Translations under genes and position numbers: made by a program
Shown: one piece after another, positions 1 through 13,684 of the stretch
Layout of the letters: each line of letters begins with the position of its first letter
How positions within the stretch are numbered: the first letter of the stretch is position 1
Assembly: GCA_023935145.1 (NCBI GenBank)
Contig: CM043705.1
Span: 87,702,084 to 87,766,083, forward strand
Direction of reading: 5' to 3'
DNA length: 64,000 nucleotides
From: Bretschneidera sinensis
Taxonomy: Eukaryota > Streptophyta > Magnoliopsida > Brassicales > Akaniaceae
Notes under the pieces: generated by a model
Told to the model about the DNA's origin: nothing
Databases searched by the model: none
The model's input: only the letters and a program-made list of their open reading frames with translations

Positions 1-125
1 GGCGAGTGAAAATAATCGTTTCGTTAATGCAGGTCATAAAACTATGGACACAAGCCTCGCCATCATAAAAACTTTATTTTTATTGAAACGGTTTTTATGA
101 TGACTGTTTTAAGGCACCAACATAA
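1..125. repeat. Partial foldback (MITE-like) sequence cut by the window edge
   Basis: A 12-nt inverted repeat, CATCATAAAAAC at about 61-72 against GTTTTTATGATG at about 94-105, encloses an AT-rich loop. Just outside it lies TTTTAAGGCACCA at about 108-120. The same 13-mer sits in the arm of the hairpin at 5093-5192, so both may belong to one small DNA-transposon family. The left end is probably outside the window. Confidence 0.35.
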
Positions 126-1261
126 AAGATAAACCATAGCATAAAGTATAATTGCTTGTTGTAACTCTGTGTATTTAGGACGGTGATATAGTTAGAGCAT
201 AATATTATTAATGTTAAAACAAAATAATTAAAATTATAAAATTGTTCACAATTGTAGAGGAAAAAACTATGTAGTGTGCACTATCAGGTTATTTTTTTAA
301 TTTTAACATAAATAATTTCAATTTTTATAACATCATTACTCATTTATCGATTTAATTATATTAAAAAATATATACCAATAGTTAATTATCCACTAGGTGC
401 ATGAATAAATAGCATGATGCTTCCCGGATGGAAATTATTACAAGATAGCATCTACTTTAAATTAGTTAGTATTTAGCGATGTTTAATATTGAATTTAATC
501 TAATTTTTTAAATCCATTCAAAGCAAAAAGTTAGGTTAATCCAACACCAAACATCGTTTTGATAAATTGAATTCGATCTCTTTTTCTTGTTAATATACCA
601 TAAAGAAAAAAAATTAGGTATACATAATTGACTGCAATTATTTTAATTTAACTATCATTTTTAGATTCTGCCAAACCCATTTAAGAAACCCTTTTGATCG
701 ATGTATGAAAAAGAATTAGGTGTGCCTAATTAATTAAGGGGAAAAAAGGGCATATGATCACAACCAAAGTACCACATAATGGTCTTTGTGAGAAGAGAGT
801 AGGCATGGAATAGACATCCGTGGTGATGATTTCTTTGGGAAGTTTCAGTACTTTATTTAATAATTTAGTGTCGCTCACTTGCATTTCAAGTGGACAAGTA
901 AAGATAAATATATATTTTTCCATCACCCATTTTATGCTCTATCCTCTTTGGATTGGATGTAGCTATATAGCTTGTGGGCGCATATTCATTTTCTAAGGTT
1001 CGATGCATAGCTAAATGGTATTCCTTTCCCATGGACCTAACATTATTGATATAAAAGGTAGAGTAGATGGTGTTCCTTGTCTTTTCGGGTTAATTTATTC
1101 TCTTTTAAATAAATTATTTGGCAAATTGATCTTGTTCTTTGAGTTCAATCCACTAGAATAAGGAATCCCATCTTTCCAAATTCTTATAATCTTCTTTTTT
1201 TTTTTATTTTAAAAAAGGAATGCATGCCACTAACAAAGCGTGTAGCATGCCTTATATGATG
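126..1261. other. Gene-free AT-rich stretch
   Basis: No coding-like frame, RNA gene or clear element was seen. The only open frames are short and low in complexity, and the region has many poly-A and poly-T runs. Confidence 0.6.
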
Positions 1262-1269
1262 ATGATAAT

Positions 1270-2024
1270 TAGGGATGGTAATTTTGGATACAACACGTGA
1301 ATCTTACACAATATGAAATAAAGCGTATTAGTATTGAATATAATCGGTTTCGTGTCAACACAATTATAACATAAAAAAATCATGTCGTGGACCTGCCAAT
1401 TCGAAATGACACGATTAAATTCATGAGTTTGATAGGTCGTATTGACACGATTATAACCCATTTAAAAAAATTGTCTATTACATTAAAATAAATTCTTAGT
1501 GTGTGTGTATATATATATATAAGAAAATAAACTCTAATTCTTATTTTTGCCACATCACAAACGCAAAACACTCATTCACAGACTCACTCAATAGCGACGC
1601 ATCACAAACTCTCTGCCTTATCCTAATATGAATGATAGTTGATAAGATAATGCTTATGTTATTAATTAGACTTTTTTTTTATGTGTTTGGATCATGAATA
1701 TATTGGAATTTGGATTATTAATGATTAGATTAATGGTTATGTAATATAACTTATATTTGCTTATGTAATAAATAGGTTGTGTCTGGTTAATCGTATCATA
1801 TTATCGTGTTTGACAAATTAGTCGTATCGTGTCTAACACGACCTATTTATTAAATAAGTTAAGTGTGTCGTGTCGTATTACTCGTCTAATAAATAGGTCG
1901 TGTTAATGTTGGGTTTTTTTGACACGATTAATAATCGTATCATATACATGTCGATCCATTTAGTGTTACACTCAATTTCGACACGACACAAACATGATCC
2001 GTTAACCCAAATTGACACCCCCTA
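1270..2024. mobile_element. Non-autonomous hAT-type element with 8-bp target duplication
   Basis: The 755-bp unit starts TAGGGATGG and ends GACACCCCCTA, giving imperfect terminal inverted repeats of the TAGGGGTGGCA kind common in plant hAT elements. It is flanked by a perfect 8-bp direct repeat, ATGATAAT, at 1262-1269 and 2025-2032. Eight-base target duplications are typical of hAT transposition. Inside are repeated motifs such as GACACGA and TCGTGTC on both strands and no transposase frame. An autonomous partner elsewhere is therefore inferred. Confidence 0.8.
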
Positions 2025-2032
2025 ATGATAAT

Positions 2033-5000
2033 ACCTATATAAGAGATTATAAAATGTTTATGTTTTTTAAAAGCAAAAATTTTGTCAAACATCTCTAAAA
2101 GGTGGTAAAATTTAAAAACTAAATTGGAGTTTCTGAATAACTAAATATGCATTTACAACACACAAATTAGTTTATTTTTATTGTTGTTTTTTCAAAAGTT
2201 CTTTTAAATACTATTTAAGGCTCGGGTTCGGATTTCGAGTTTGAACCTATTCATTTTAAGTCGAACCGAACCCAAATACTACCTCGAATACCTTAATATT
2301 AGACTTGATTCGGCTCGAGTCCATTGTATTAAAATTTTAAAAAATAATTGAATTTTTTTTATTAACTTAACCATTTGAGATAGTTTATCACCCAATTAGA
2401 TTCTAGTTTCCAAAAATCATGTAAAACGTATCAAGCTCAACATCTTCTTCTTCTTTTTTTCAGTTAATTGTCTATTGATATATAAGTATTATCTTTTTTT
2501 AACATTAAAAAAGGGGTATACACGTACGGCTGCACACGGTTAAAAGAAACACCAAATCCAATATTCTATTTTAAGCAAACCCTTCATCCAAATTATCAGT
2601 AATAGCTAACTTCCAAGAAATTCACAAGCCCAAAAGTGTGTTGTGGGTATGTTGTCATGCGTGGAATGTGGAAGCACACCCATCCCCAAAAAGAAGCAAA
2701 GAAAAGCAACGGTTCAAAAAGGAAAAGCCCAAAAAGAGAAGAAAAACACAAGAGTGAGGCTTTCACTGGGTAATTATAGAAACATCCCAGAGGTTTGACA
2801 TAATTAAATCTTTATCTCAAGTTTTTAAGAATATTATTTCTCCCAACACTTCCGTTAAGTTGAACGTTGCAACTTATACATCTTTAAAAGTAAACAAAAA
2901 TGATAGACCTTAACATACCTTTGAATTTTGAAAGTAAAAAATGGATTTACAAAATTAGAGCATTTGTTGTTTCGAGTTTTTATTTAAACCATAAACAAAA
3001 CGAATCAAAAACTCAATTTGAGGTAAAATCGTGAACAAGTTGAAAATAAAATTTTAGAAAGAATCACATGATAAGTGATTTTGGTTTTTATAAATTAAGT
3101 GTTTTTGTCTTCTCAATCTTTTTTTTATTAATTACTTTAAACGGTGAGATTTTGATTATTAATTTCTGTAACAATGAAATTATAATTATAACTAAACTTT
3201 AAGGACATAATTTTAATTTACCCTCTAATATTTGATGGTCCATAACACCCACTTTTTTTTTCTTAAAAACCAAAACACTCAAATTGTAAAAATGGTTTAA
3301 AAGCATTGAATTTCTCAAAACACCCACCAAATCTTCGTTGGAGTGCGTTTGTTCTTCCATGCGGTGCGGGGAATTGATTCTTCCATGTTGCTTCCTGTGT
3401 TGCTTTTTCACTGCATAAATAGTACTCTCTTCTTTTTATATTTTTAATCCAGTTTTGGTATTTTAAAACAATTTTAATTCTTTTCTTTTTTGTTTTATCA
3501 ATTTAAAATTATAAAAAATAATTTAAGAACTTATTGAATCTATAAAGTAACACATCCAAAAAATAGATAATTTATTAATTTAACATTAACAAAAAATTAA
3601 TCATTTAATTAAATGAATAGTATATTTAAACAAATAATATTAGAAAAAGGATATTGTTTTTTATTTTTTTAAATTTAGAAAAGTATTGTGCTTAAAAAAT
3701 AAGGGAAAAGTAAAACAATAAAAAGGCTTTTAAAGGGTCCTTAGAACGGGAAAAAGCAAAAGGTAACCCCCGTGCCTTCCCTCTTCCTCAGCTTTTATTG
3801 TGCCCGGTCTGTGAGTATTCCTTCTTTTTTTTAAAAGAAAACATTCAAACTTTTTCTTTGATCGGTGGTGCGAGAGTACTCATTTAACCACAAATTCCAT
3901 ATATTCTTTCAAGCAAAACCCAGATCGTAAAATTTGATATCTTTTTTTTTTTTTTTTTTCTAGATAAGAATTAGTTTTCTTGTAACCTGTTACCGTTGCA
4001 AATGAAAATAATGACATGCAAAATACTACTTCATTCGTATAAAATGTCTTGATTGAATTTTGACTAATTTGAGCTCGTGTCTGATCTGAAGTTGAATCAA
4101 GTCGAGTTCGAACTCGACAAAATAATTACAAGTTAGACTTGAGTTTAGATATTAAAAATCAAGTTGAAATAATATGAACAATTTCGAGTATACAAAAACT
4201 CAGCTCAACTCGTTTCTAGCCTCTAACCTTGCTAAATGGTTATGCTTAAGATATTTAATTTGATATGTATTTATTTTAATATGATCTAACCTATTTTCGA
4301 ATAGTTTTTTATTTGCTAAATTACTTGAGGCTTTTGTTTTTTTTTTCCTTCATATATATGGATTCACAAGAATCTCATGGATAGGAACTAAAAAGAAATT
4401 GTGATCCAAACAAACTCGCTTCTTATGTGCCCATAAGTGTTATATATTGGATTTTGGATCAATTTATAAATATATATCATTAATTTTTGTATTTTGTCTT
4501 CCAAATTATAATTATGGAGATATTAGAATTGTTTGGTTTACGTGTTTAGGATTTTTAAAACAATATCAATTAATGAAGAAAAAAAAGGAAGATTATAAGG
4601 GTTATGGTGATAATTGATTCTTACTTTGATTTTAGCGTATTCAACAATAGGATCTCGCATTTATAGAGGCTTCTAGCCTCATCTCTCTTTGATAACTGCC
4701 TCTTTGAAATTTAAATATGAATAATATTTATCCATATTTTCTTATTATCTCTACCTGATGATCAGATATGTTTTTATCTATATTTCCTGATCATCTCTAA
4801 CTGATGATAGATATGACCATATCTATTTCGAGATAAATATTCATTGATGTTGAATGAAATTGTTCAACCGATAAGAGATGAACCCTTATCCCTTTAAATT
4901 CTGAATAAGATATGAGTAACCATCACTAACAAGAATAGGTTAAAAAATCGAAACCTAAATCCTGCAGGGTTTTTTTTCGGTTATTATGTTGCATGTTTGT

Positions 5001-5092
5001 TGATGGAGACAATGCATGACTGTGTAACAATACCTGCTTTTGTATTTGCCTTAAGGAATTGTGTGAATGCGCAGGCACTGCTCAACCTCATT
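2033..5092. other. Gene-free stretch with degenerate repeat traces
   Basis: No gene was found. Blocks near 2220-2330 (GGCTCGGGTTCGG and related words) and 4060-4220 (CTCGAGT-like and AACTCGAC-like words on both strands) resemble worn subterminal repeats of hAT-type MITEs, but I could not define ends or target duplications. Confidence 0.45.
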
Positions 5093-5192
5093 GAACGGAA
5101 TCAATTTTAAGGCACCAAAGAGCACAGCAAAAAGTGCTACGACAGAGCACTTCTTGTTGTGATCCTCGGTGTCCTAAAATTGTTGCCGTCAA
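5093..5192. repeat. Long imperfect hairpin, MITE or small-RNA precursor-like
   Basis: The arm at 5102-5138 (starting CAATTTTAAGGCACC) pairs with the arm at 5146-5182 (ending GGTGTCCTAAAATTG) around a 7-nt loop, ACGACAG. There are scattered mismatches, and weaker pairing extends outward to about 5093-5192. The shared 13-mer with the foldback at the window start favours a dispersed MITE. A microRNA-like precursor cannot be excluded from sequence alone. Confidence 0.6.
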
Positions 5193-5634
5193 AGAGGTTG
5201 GCTCCCCTGTAAGCTGTTTTTTATAGGCCAAATATACTAGACTACAGCATATCTTTTGAACTACATAGATTACGTAAATATCTACAAATCATAATTGCAA
5301 ATCATGTTGTAATAAATTTGCATCTCTAAACACCACCACATTTATTGTTAAAAAAAAAAGAAAATTTTGTAATTCCCAAATGAAGCAATAAAATACTTTC
5401 ATTTATGGATTAATATCATCGTTATCTTCTGAGTTTTGACATCTGTAACAATTAGTTTGATTTAAAAAAAAAAAGAACAAAATTCCTCTCAAGTTTGGTA
5501 AGTGTTTTTAGTTGTCCCTTCCAATCCAAAAAATCCGTTAACTTTGAGAAAATCTATGTAAAAAAACACTCAATAAAATATTAATCAAACACAACACAAA
5601 CAAAAAAACTATCTTAAGCAATACAATTCATTAA

Positions 5635-5670
<36 letters not shown>

Positions 5671-7379
5671 ATGATTGCTACGACCCAATCTCTGGTGCCG
5701 TGACCCAAGGGCATGCTCGTGATGCCTGCAGCTGCAGGCAAATAGAAAGAGATAAAAAGAGATGATATTTTTGTTTTGTTTTTATTATAGTTTTTTTTTT
5801 GTTTAATCTTTTATCCCTACAATTTTGTTTTTTAAATGCGATTTTCATAGATTTTTAGAGAGAAGAAACTATAAAAAACGAATGTGACTCATTTGCTATA
5901 AAAATTATACAGTAAAATATGCAATACATTATTTTTGCACATTGATTTAAACTTTTTAAATTTTAAAATTTAGTGGAAACCACTTTATAATCAAAATTTA
6001 TGTGTATTGCGAGTTTTATTTCACAATTTTACAGTAAATGAATCACATTCAAATCAAAACATTGATTGAGTACAACAATTTTAAAACATCTCAAAATAAA
6101 AAAAAAATACATCTAAAATGAGACAAAAAGAATACTAATTTAGAATTTTGATCTAGCGAAGGCATATTTTTAATCATTATTTTGACATTAATTCTAGAAG
6201 TCTTGTACAACGATTTTCACGCATTAAATTTAAGCTTAATTACAAAAAAAAATATTTTGTTTTGATTGTATTTTTAAAAAAATATCTTAAAATTTTTTGT
6301 GACAAAAAATACTCTGAGTTTTAACTCCACTTTAAAAAGAATACCCTAAAGATTTTTTGTGGTAAAAAATATCCTGTAATATGTTTTTTTTTTATGATAA
6401 AAAAAATCAAAATAATTTTTAAAAATACAGGTCAATCACTAAATTACTAATAATTACACTGTACATTTTGGGTGTACATTTCAGATTAATTTTGAGGACA
6501 GTAATGGCTCAAAATATACAAGGCTAGAGACCGTAATAATTATTGTGGGTTGGAGTCCATTGGATTGCTTTCCTAACATTTAAAGGTTGTTTTGTACTGC
6601 ATTTCTATCTTACATGGAATTTTGTACACTATTCTAAATCTTTGGTACTGCGCCAATTCCATACAAGTTACCATCTTTAAAAAAAAAATAACAAATAATT
6701 GAATAAAGGTAGCAACATATAAATTAACTGAGTTATGTAACTTATATGCATGCGTCAATTTGGACTACAAATCAAAAAAGATTTGGCCCAATAATAATTA
6801 AGCTCGCTCTAGCAATGCAATAGGCAGGATATAATCAGGGACAACACGGTGTCCAATCAAATGCTAAATGGGCTCCAGTGGTGGAGCAGCTCTTGTACCC
6901 CAAAGCATGCACTCTTCCTCAATTAAGGATAAACTGTCCACAAAAGATAAGCTCCTGTTTACGGAAATTGATAGATTCTGCTGAATGTGTATTCTTTTCA
7001 TGTCGAATCAGTGAGTCTATATGAAACAATATAAAAGTCTGGTTAGGCTATAAAAATGGTATGTATATCATTAAAAGTACAACAAAATGGATCCATAAGG
7101 AAGCTCGAGGGAACGGTCCATCTACCAAGGTCAAGCGTGCAGCTTTTGTTAGCACAGTGCACCACATTTGACTAGTAAGGAATGCTAGACAATTTGAAGG
7201 CAGAGTACCCCTTTCAAACAGCATTATTAGGAAAATTAAAATACATGTTTATAGAATTATATACGCTAATTTTCTTGATTTTAGATTATATTATCAATCT
7301 CCTGGATATGCCCAATGTATTTTTGTATATAAATTTTTATCAATATATTTACTTTTACCGATAAAAAAAATAAATCTCA

Positions 7380-9000
7380 TAAACCAAACTCAACAAAGAG
7401 AGAAAAGGAGTATAAACACCTACAATGCCTAATTTGCACAAATTAAGAAGGCCAATTTTCAAGTCCAAAGGCTATAGGCATCGAGCAAGTCCTCATCACC
7501 ACCTGACCAAATGAAAGCATGCCCAAGAAAATCCAAAGGGTCAAACACTAAACTATGCTGTCAAATCATCACGCATATTGACTGTAAGGAAAAGTGATTA
7601 TTAGGCATTGAGTTGTTTGCATCAAACACAGACAAAACAAAACAAAATTAACACCATCAATCGATGCGATGCAAAACAATAGCTACAATCTAATAACCAA
7701 TCCAAAATCCATAACTATCAAACCACCTAAAAGAAAAGCACAAACCAGAGTCCACTAGTTCCCATAAAAAGAAAGAACGGAAATCCACTAGAAGAGAAGC
7801 AATGAAAATTAAATCTTAATTAATATCCAAAAGAAGAAACAAGAAGATATCATCAACAAAACCCCTTGCATCCCCCAATTCTGGGTCAATCGTAGGCCAA
7901 TCACAAATAGCCATAATTTCACCCCTCTTACAGGGATGCCCAGATCCATGTATTAGAAATTAAGTCGAAAGATACTGATAAAAACCATCAGACCGCAAAA
8001 TGAAAGATGAAGGAAACTCGATCCATATCCAACTATCATTACCGACTTGCAACCTTAGCAAAGAGACAACCCCGAGCAAGCCACCAGACTCTACCACATA
8101 TCCAAGAGGACGAGAAAACTAATCTGGAGAGGTGTATTTATAGAACAGTTAAAACAGACAATAAGAATTAGGAGGTGTATTACCATCTAGCCTTAAATGC
8201 ATGAATACACTACTTGCAGAAAAAAAAACCATCACTTTCAATCCACAGTTAAACCAAATATCATCAAATAATAATCCTAAATGACGCAAGAAAATGATAT
8301 TAAGACTTAGCCTAGCCCTCCCCCGGCCACCAACCAAGCAGTGCCACTTGCATATATCCATAAAATCAGGATAAATGGAGACTCCATCATTGTGTGTGCT
8401 TCTTGAATGAAATTGACTGCACTAGATATAAACCATAATAATGAGAAATTAAAAATACCATAACTAGCTAACACTCAATTTAAAATAAATGCAGATGGAT
8501 GCCACAAGAAAAATAAACGAAGGGCCAAGCCATTGTAAAGACCTGCACATATACAGTAAAAGTGAAAACGGTTGCGTGAATCAATCAACAACTGAAAAAA
8601 CATGGTGAAAAGGGAGCAAGTAAAACCTCCTCACAGTGCAGCAACATATCCTCAAAAAATTCTGCTGTAAATAAATGAAATTGGAAGAAAATACAAAAGA
8701 GCTCATAGCCAGACAACCAGCCTAGTGTAACAGCTATGCCAAAGTGAATAGGAAACATGATGTATCATGCCATGCGCCCTCAGGAAAAGACGTATAGATA
8801 GAGAGCGACAGAGGGGAGAGGGAGCAAAAGAGAGAGAACGCCTCAAATGTCAACTACAAGAGAAGATCCTCATATCCAGAAGATAAACAAGAGAAGAAAA
8901 GAGGATCCTGTCTAGAAACCCAACTCTGTGCCAACCACAGGATCAACCATAAACTGCCCTAACTTTACCCATCTTCATGCAAACAAACATACGAGTATTA
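7380..9000 (-). other. Transcript-like tract of unknown nature
   Basis: This tract is less AT-rich than its surroundings. Read on the minus strand it is rich in CT tracts (near 8800-8900), with a plausible GTGCAG 3' splice site near 8545 and no long frame. It could be a non-coding transcript, an untranslated region of a decayed gene, or an unrecognised repeat. I could not name any product, and the call rests only on composition. Confidence 0.2.
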
Positions 9001-12000
9001 GTAGTTGAACTTACGAACAGAGATGATAATCATTACATCTAAACTGAAGTTCAATCAATCATCAAATATCTGAAAACGAGGGTTGTGCAAATGATGGAAA
9101 AGATTTAATTGTTAATCGATTGATTTAATTATTTTAGTGTTAAAAACAATTCAAAACGATAGATTAATTAACCGTTTCATAATCATCTCTAATCATTTGA
9201 TTAAAAAGATTTATTCTTGTCTTGGATGATGATGATGCTCATTTCTTTTGGGGCTTTTCTCTATCTTCAGATTAAAAGATTTGGTTTGGTTGGGCTTCTT
9301 GGACCATAAGAATTGGAATCCATTAGAAGGACAAGGTTCATATTGGGCTATTCCTCCATTAGTTTTTAGAACTTGTAGCCCCACAGGGATCATAAGCATA
9401 CAAAGCCCTGGTCTGAAAATAGGCAAGGTAATGACTTTAGCCATCCCTCCCTTTTTGCTGTTGGATGAAAGATGAAAAAGGCTTTGAGAAAAGAGGTTAG
9501 GGTAAGGTTAAGCCCCACACCAGTTCTTGTATTATGTGGTGCCCACGATATTGGGAAAAAAAAAAACAGAATACATGATTTTTGGCATTTTTTCTTTCAA
9601 GTGATCATACCCAAAAGAATAAAAAAGAAAATCTTATTGGAACCCAATCCAAAATCCAAGTAGGCAAATGGCATTGGCTAAAGATCCCATCCGGTGCCAT
9701 CACCAAGGTTTTTGATCGGCTAAGACACAATTACACACTAAATTCAATACATTACTTATAACTTAGTTTCAAGTTTTAATTTTTTTTAGAAACTCGTCTT
9801 ATTGTTCATTAATCTAATATATATATTAGCTAGCTATAAATGGGTACACCTAAAATTTCTTTTCTATTTATTTTCATATTCCTTTCATCTTAGGTCTCGC
9901 TCAGTCTAACAGTAAAAAATTATTTATAATTTTTAAACAATTTATGATAAAAACAACACTAGAACTATAAATTATTTATAATATTAGTTAAGACAACAAT
10001 AAAAACAAATTTTTGAAACAAATTCAGCTTTTAAAAGCAAAATACATTTTATAAACTATTTTATTAATTATCTTTTAAAAATGTTTGATTTAATTTCAAT
10101 TTATAAAAAATAAAAACAATTTCATAAACTCTCATAAAAGAATGTGGAAAATAACTAAATATCTGTAATAGTGAGTGACTCGTAGCAATCCGATATCTAC
10201 TTTTTGTTGAATAAAAAATATCAAGACTAAAGATAAAAAACTTTTTGATCATTGGCTAATTATTTTTATTTATTTATTTATTTTGGATACGCGTGAGTTA
10301 ACATCTCACAATCGAACTTTTTCTTCCAATTTTTTTGCTATGAATTGTAATAAACTAAATAAGTTTTCTAATTTAAAATTAATAATGGAGAACTATGTGC
10401 ATGGGGAAAAGAACATTAATCCACTTGAAATCCCAAGTTGAGCATAAAAATCTATATGATTTGCATGAAAATGCCCAAATAAGGCACTAAATGCCAAACA
10501 CAAATTATATTCAATTTAAATTAGTACAACATTATTGTAATTTATATTTGTTAAATTCGTGTATTAGTGGGTGCTGAGTGGCCCAAGAGATAATAGTCCA
10601 AATGGAGAAATATAATAAATAAAGTGTGCAAAATTATACCAAAATCATTTATTAATTTTATATTTGGTGTCCAGAAATCTAGATGATGGATTATCTTGAG
10701 CGCCACCCACCTATTTAACTCAAAAGAGAGATTAGGGAGAGATAACAATAAATTAATTAATAATCAAATAATTAATCTCTCTTGTAGGAGTCATAGTACC
10801 AATTGTTTTTTTTTTAGTATATAAATCCAAATCCATTCACTAATAAATTTCTAATTACTGTAGTTTCTTTTTGTTTCCTCTTGTGGCAGAAGAGGACTCC
10901 AGTAATGTATCTAGATTAGGCCAATTAGGGCCTACCTCACCTTAAAAAGTTCCGTATCTTATGAGTAGTTGTTGAAAACAATAAAAACAAGATTATCTTA
11001 ATCAAAATAACGCATGACTCAAAGTTTAGTTTATCTTAAAAACATGTGAGTATCTTTTAATTTCAAAAGATAATTATAACTTCATACCCGAATTTAAGAG
11101 GTAATTTTAAAAACATGCATGTGCTATTAAAAATTATTATTTTATGCATAACAAAAAATTGATCTCACGTGAAATCCTAATGGAACATAATAATTGTCGA
11201 GCTTGTCTCCCCTTAAATAAAGCAAATAAAAGTACCATCAGTGTGGGTTCTCTCTCGTCTTCCTCTCTCTTTTTCTTTCGTTATACAGACAAACCTAAAT
11301 CTCAAATTTTTAAAGACTAAAATCCCCAAATTTTTTACCCGTTTCAGATGGTAATTATAGACCCTCAAAATCGAAATCAAATCATTAACAAGTTTCATTA
11401 GTCGATCCACTTTCAAATTTATTTAACAAGTTTAATTTCTCAAGTCCAAGTGGATGGATTAAGAAGTGTAATGAGCAAAAGGAGAATGATACTTTCCCAT
11501 GTCCTTTTTAGATGGTACTTCTTGGAAAAACAAGATCTGGTTTGTGATGGAAATTCTCGAGGAATGCCCTATTTAAAGCAATGATTCAATAATAAATTTT
11601 GTTTGATTTGTTATAACTAGTTCAAGCCTAAACACCGAGTATGTTGCCCATAAAAATGGTTTCTCCGTCTCTAGTATCAAAGTTTTTTCCATAATTTGTA
11701 ACAATTTCAGGTGATTGAATGAAATCAAAAAGAGAAGTACAAGTGCAGCATATGCTTCGCACATAATAAATGAGTATTCTAGTTTCTTCTAAAAAGACTA
11801 AGAGTTAAATCATTAGTAACAGAGGTATATTTTTGTAATATAACAAACAAACTTCGTGTATAAAACAATAATTTTCAATAACTCATGTATGTTTATGAAA
11901 TTACTCTCTAAACTCATATACAAAACTGTAATTAGCCATAATTTTAATTGATGAAGTTATTTATTGTCACACAAAAGACAAATAAAGGATAAGAAAACAA

Positions 12001-12068
12001 GAGATAGTTTACCATTATAAAACTACACCATGGTGAGATAGTTTACCATTATAAAACTACACCATGGT
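12001..12068. repeat. Perfect 34-bp tandem duplication
   Basis: Two identical 34-bp copies lie head to tail at 12001-12034 and 12035-12068, each starting GAGATAGTTT and ending CACCATGGT. The identity implies a recent replication-slippage event. Confidence 0.9.
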
Positions 12069-12505
12069 GATAATTTTAATTGACCCAATGCACATGCATC
12101 TCCTGCATATAAGAATTTCTCAATTTAATTAGTTGCTTAGTGAGATTATGTAGTGGGAAGTTTATAAATTTTTTTTAAATGTTTGGAGTATCTTATTAGG
12201 TCAAACGAAAAACTAGTGATGAGAAATTTTGTGGGTTTTAAAAAATATTTTTATTGGTTTCTTTTATTGCTTAACTACATTGTTTGGTTGCATATAATTA
12301 AGAGTGATGCATGTAAAAAATGAGTAATTAATTTTTATTACTGAAACGATGATAATCCAAATCAAAATCGAAGTATTACTCACGCCAAAAGAGGAATGCA
12401 ACTGTTGAATTAGCTTAAAAAATTAAAAAGATTTAAATCCATCATTGTTTTAAAAAAGATTATTTCAAAAGCCAGCAATGGGTTGTCATGGGAGAAACTT
12501 ACTCC

Positions 12506-12593
12506 ATAATACATTGGTAGTACATTTTCTGTCAATCTACTTTTTGAATAAAAAACTAAAAAGTAATACATTGGTAGTACATTTTGTGTCAAT
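12506..12593. repeat. Spaced direct repeat of about 31 bp
   Basis: AATACATTGGTAGTACATTT is followed by C or G, then TGTCAAT. It occurs at about 12506-12536 and again at about 12563-12593, separated by roughly 26 bp. Confidence 0.75.
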
Positions 12594-13333
12594 AACGCAT
12601 ATACAGTGATATCTTTGGCACATTTTTGTTGAAATTTGTGGCAAAATCGTTTTCATTCCTCAGTTGTGTTTCAAAATCTTGATGGCAGTGGCCTATTGCA
12701 GGCAAGCTAGTTTCATGAAATGTTCATTCCAAGAGATATGGGTACCTCCTCATGTCCTTTTCCTACAAATGAATTGCAGATTCCTCTTCAATTATATGAT
12801 ACTACAGACCTATAATTTTTTTTATGAAAGCTAAAGCACTTCCCTAATAACCTTTTAGATTAGTTACAATATAAGTTTTTTTCCCTTACTTTTCTATCAA
12901 AAATAAAATAAAATTATACTATGTTGCTCGCAGGATTTTATAAATTTAAAAGTTTAGGGTATATTCGATATATAATTGATTACATTATGTCGATAAAAAA
13001 CATTTATCTTAAAAACAAAGAAAAAAATGAAATTTTATCAGAATTTGGGAATTAGAGAAATAAAAAAGATAAAACTATAAGATTAGAATACTAATAAAAT
13101 GAATTTTGTAATTATTATTAAACTTTGATAAGTTATACAATTATTGCAAAATATGCTATTGCAAATATAATTTGGGAATTAAAGAAATAAAAAAGGATAA
13201 AATATTAATAAGATGAATTTTGTCCCTACTGTGGACTGCATGCTGATTGCTGAGTTGTGCAGAGTTTTCCAAATAAGAATTGAAAAAGTCAACTATAATT
13301 TTCCTTATAAATACACACACAAGTACCATGCAC

Positions 13334-13566
13334 CCACGTGTCACTTTAACCTAAATAGTAAAACAACAATCTCACGCGCTCGTAATAAAAGTGCAAACTT
13401 TCCCAGAAATGAGATAAACATTTAACGTGTACTGCGAAGGCCAAAAGTCGGATGAAAGAGAATCGTGGAGATTCCTTCTTATCAAGAGAGAAGCGTGTAC
13501 TCACACGACCTGGGCTTTCAAATCCCAGCCGAGTACTGAATTTAGTATACGTGACGAGGACACGTG
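13334..13566 (+). promoter_or_regulatory. G-box/ABRE elements upstream of SAMDC
   Basis: CCACGTGTC lies at about 13334-13342 and CACGTG at 13561-13566, preceded by an ACGTGAC motif. ACGTG cores are the known binding sites of plant bZIP and bHLH factors and are common in ABA- and stress-responsive promoters. The nearest one is about 110 bp upstream of the SAMDC TATA box. Stress control is an inference. Confidence 0.5.
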
Positions 13567-13676
13567 AACAACAGAGATTTGCTAAAGCCAGTCTTCATAT
13601 CAAAGTTTAACTATGAGCACTATCAAAATTTTGACTAAAGCCACTCGTTCAGTTTCTTTGCCCTTGTTTTGGACTC

Positions 13677-13684
13677 TATAAATA
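13677..13684 (+). promoter_or_regulatory. TATA box of SAMDC
   Basis: TATAAATA is followed about 30 bp later by a CT-rich leader typical of plant transcription starts, so transcription probably begins near 13705-13715. Confidence 0.7.

Larger units (their letters stand above)
5193..13300. other. Eight kilobases without a recognisable gene
   Basis: No conserved protein domain was seen on either strand. The stretch contains an (AAT)n microsatellite at about 5636-5663, a less AT-rich tract at about 7380-9000, short open frames on both strands near 9210-9660 with no recognisable content, small duplications at 12001-12068 and 12506-12593, and a loose direct repeat at about 13046-13110 and 13171-13222. 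Confidence 0.5.

Noticed and set aside
5512..5530. miR159/319-like target or mimic (TCCCTTCCAATCCAAA)
   Set aside because: It has a one-base bulge, not three, and pairing fails beyond miRNA position 15.
9211..9663. Overlapping open frames on both strands
   Set aside because: There is no recognised domain on either strand, and the frames overlap one another. No splice-supported gene could be built.
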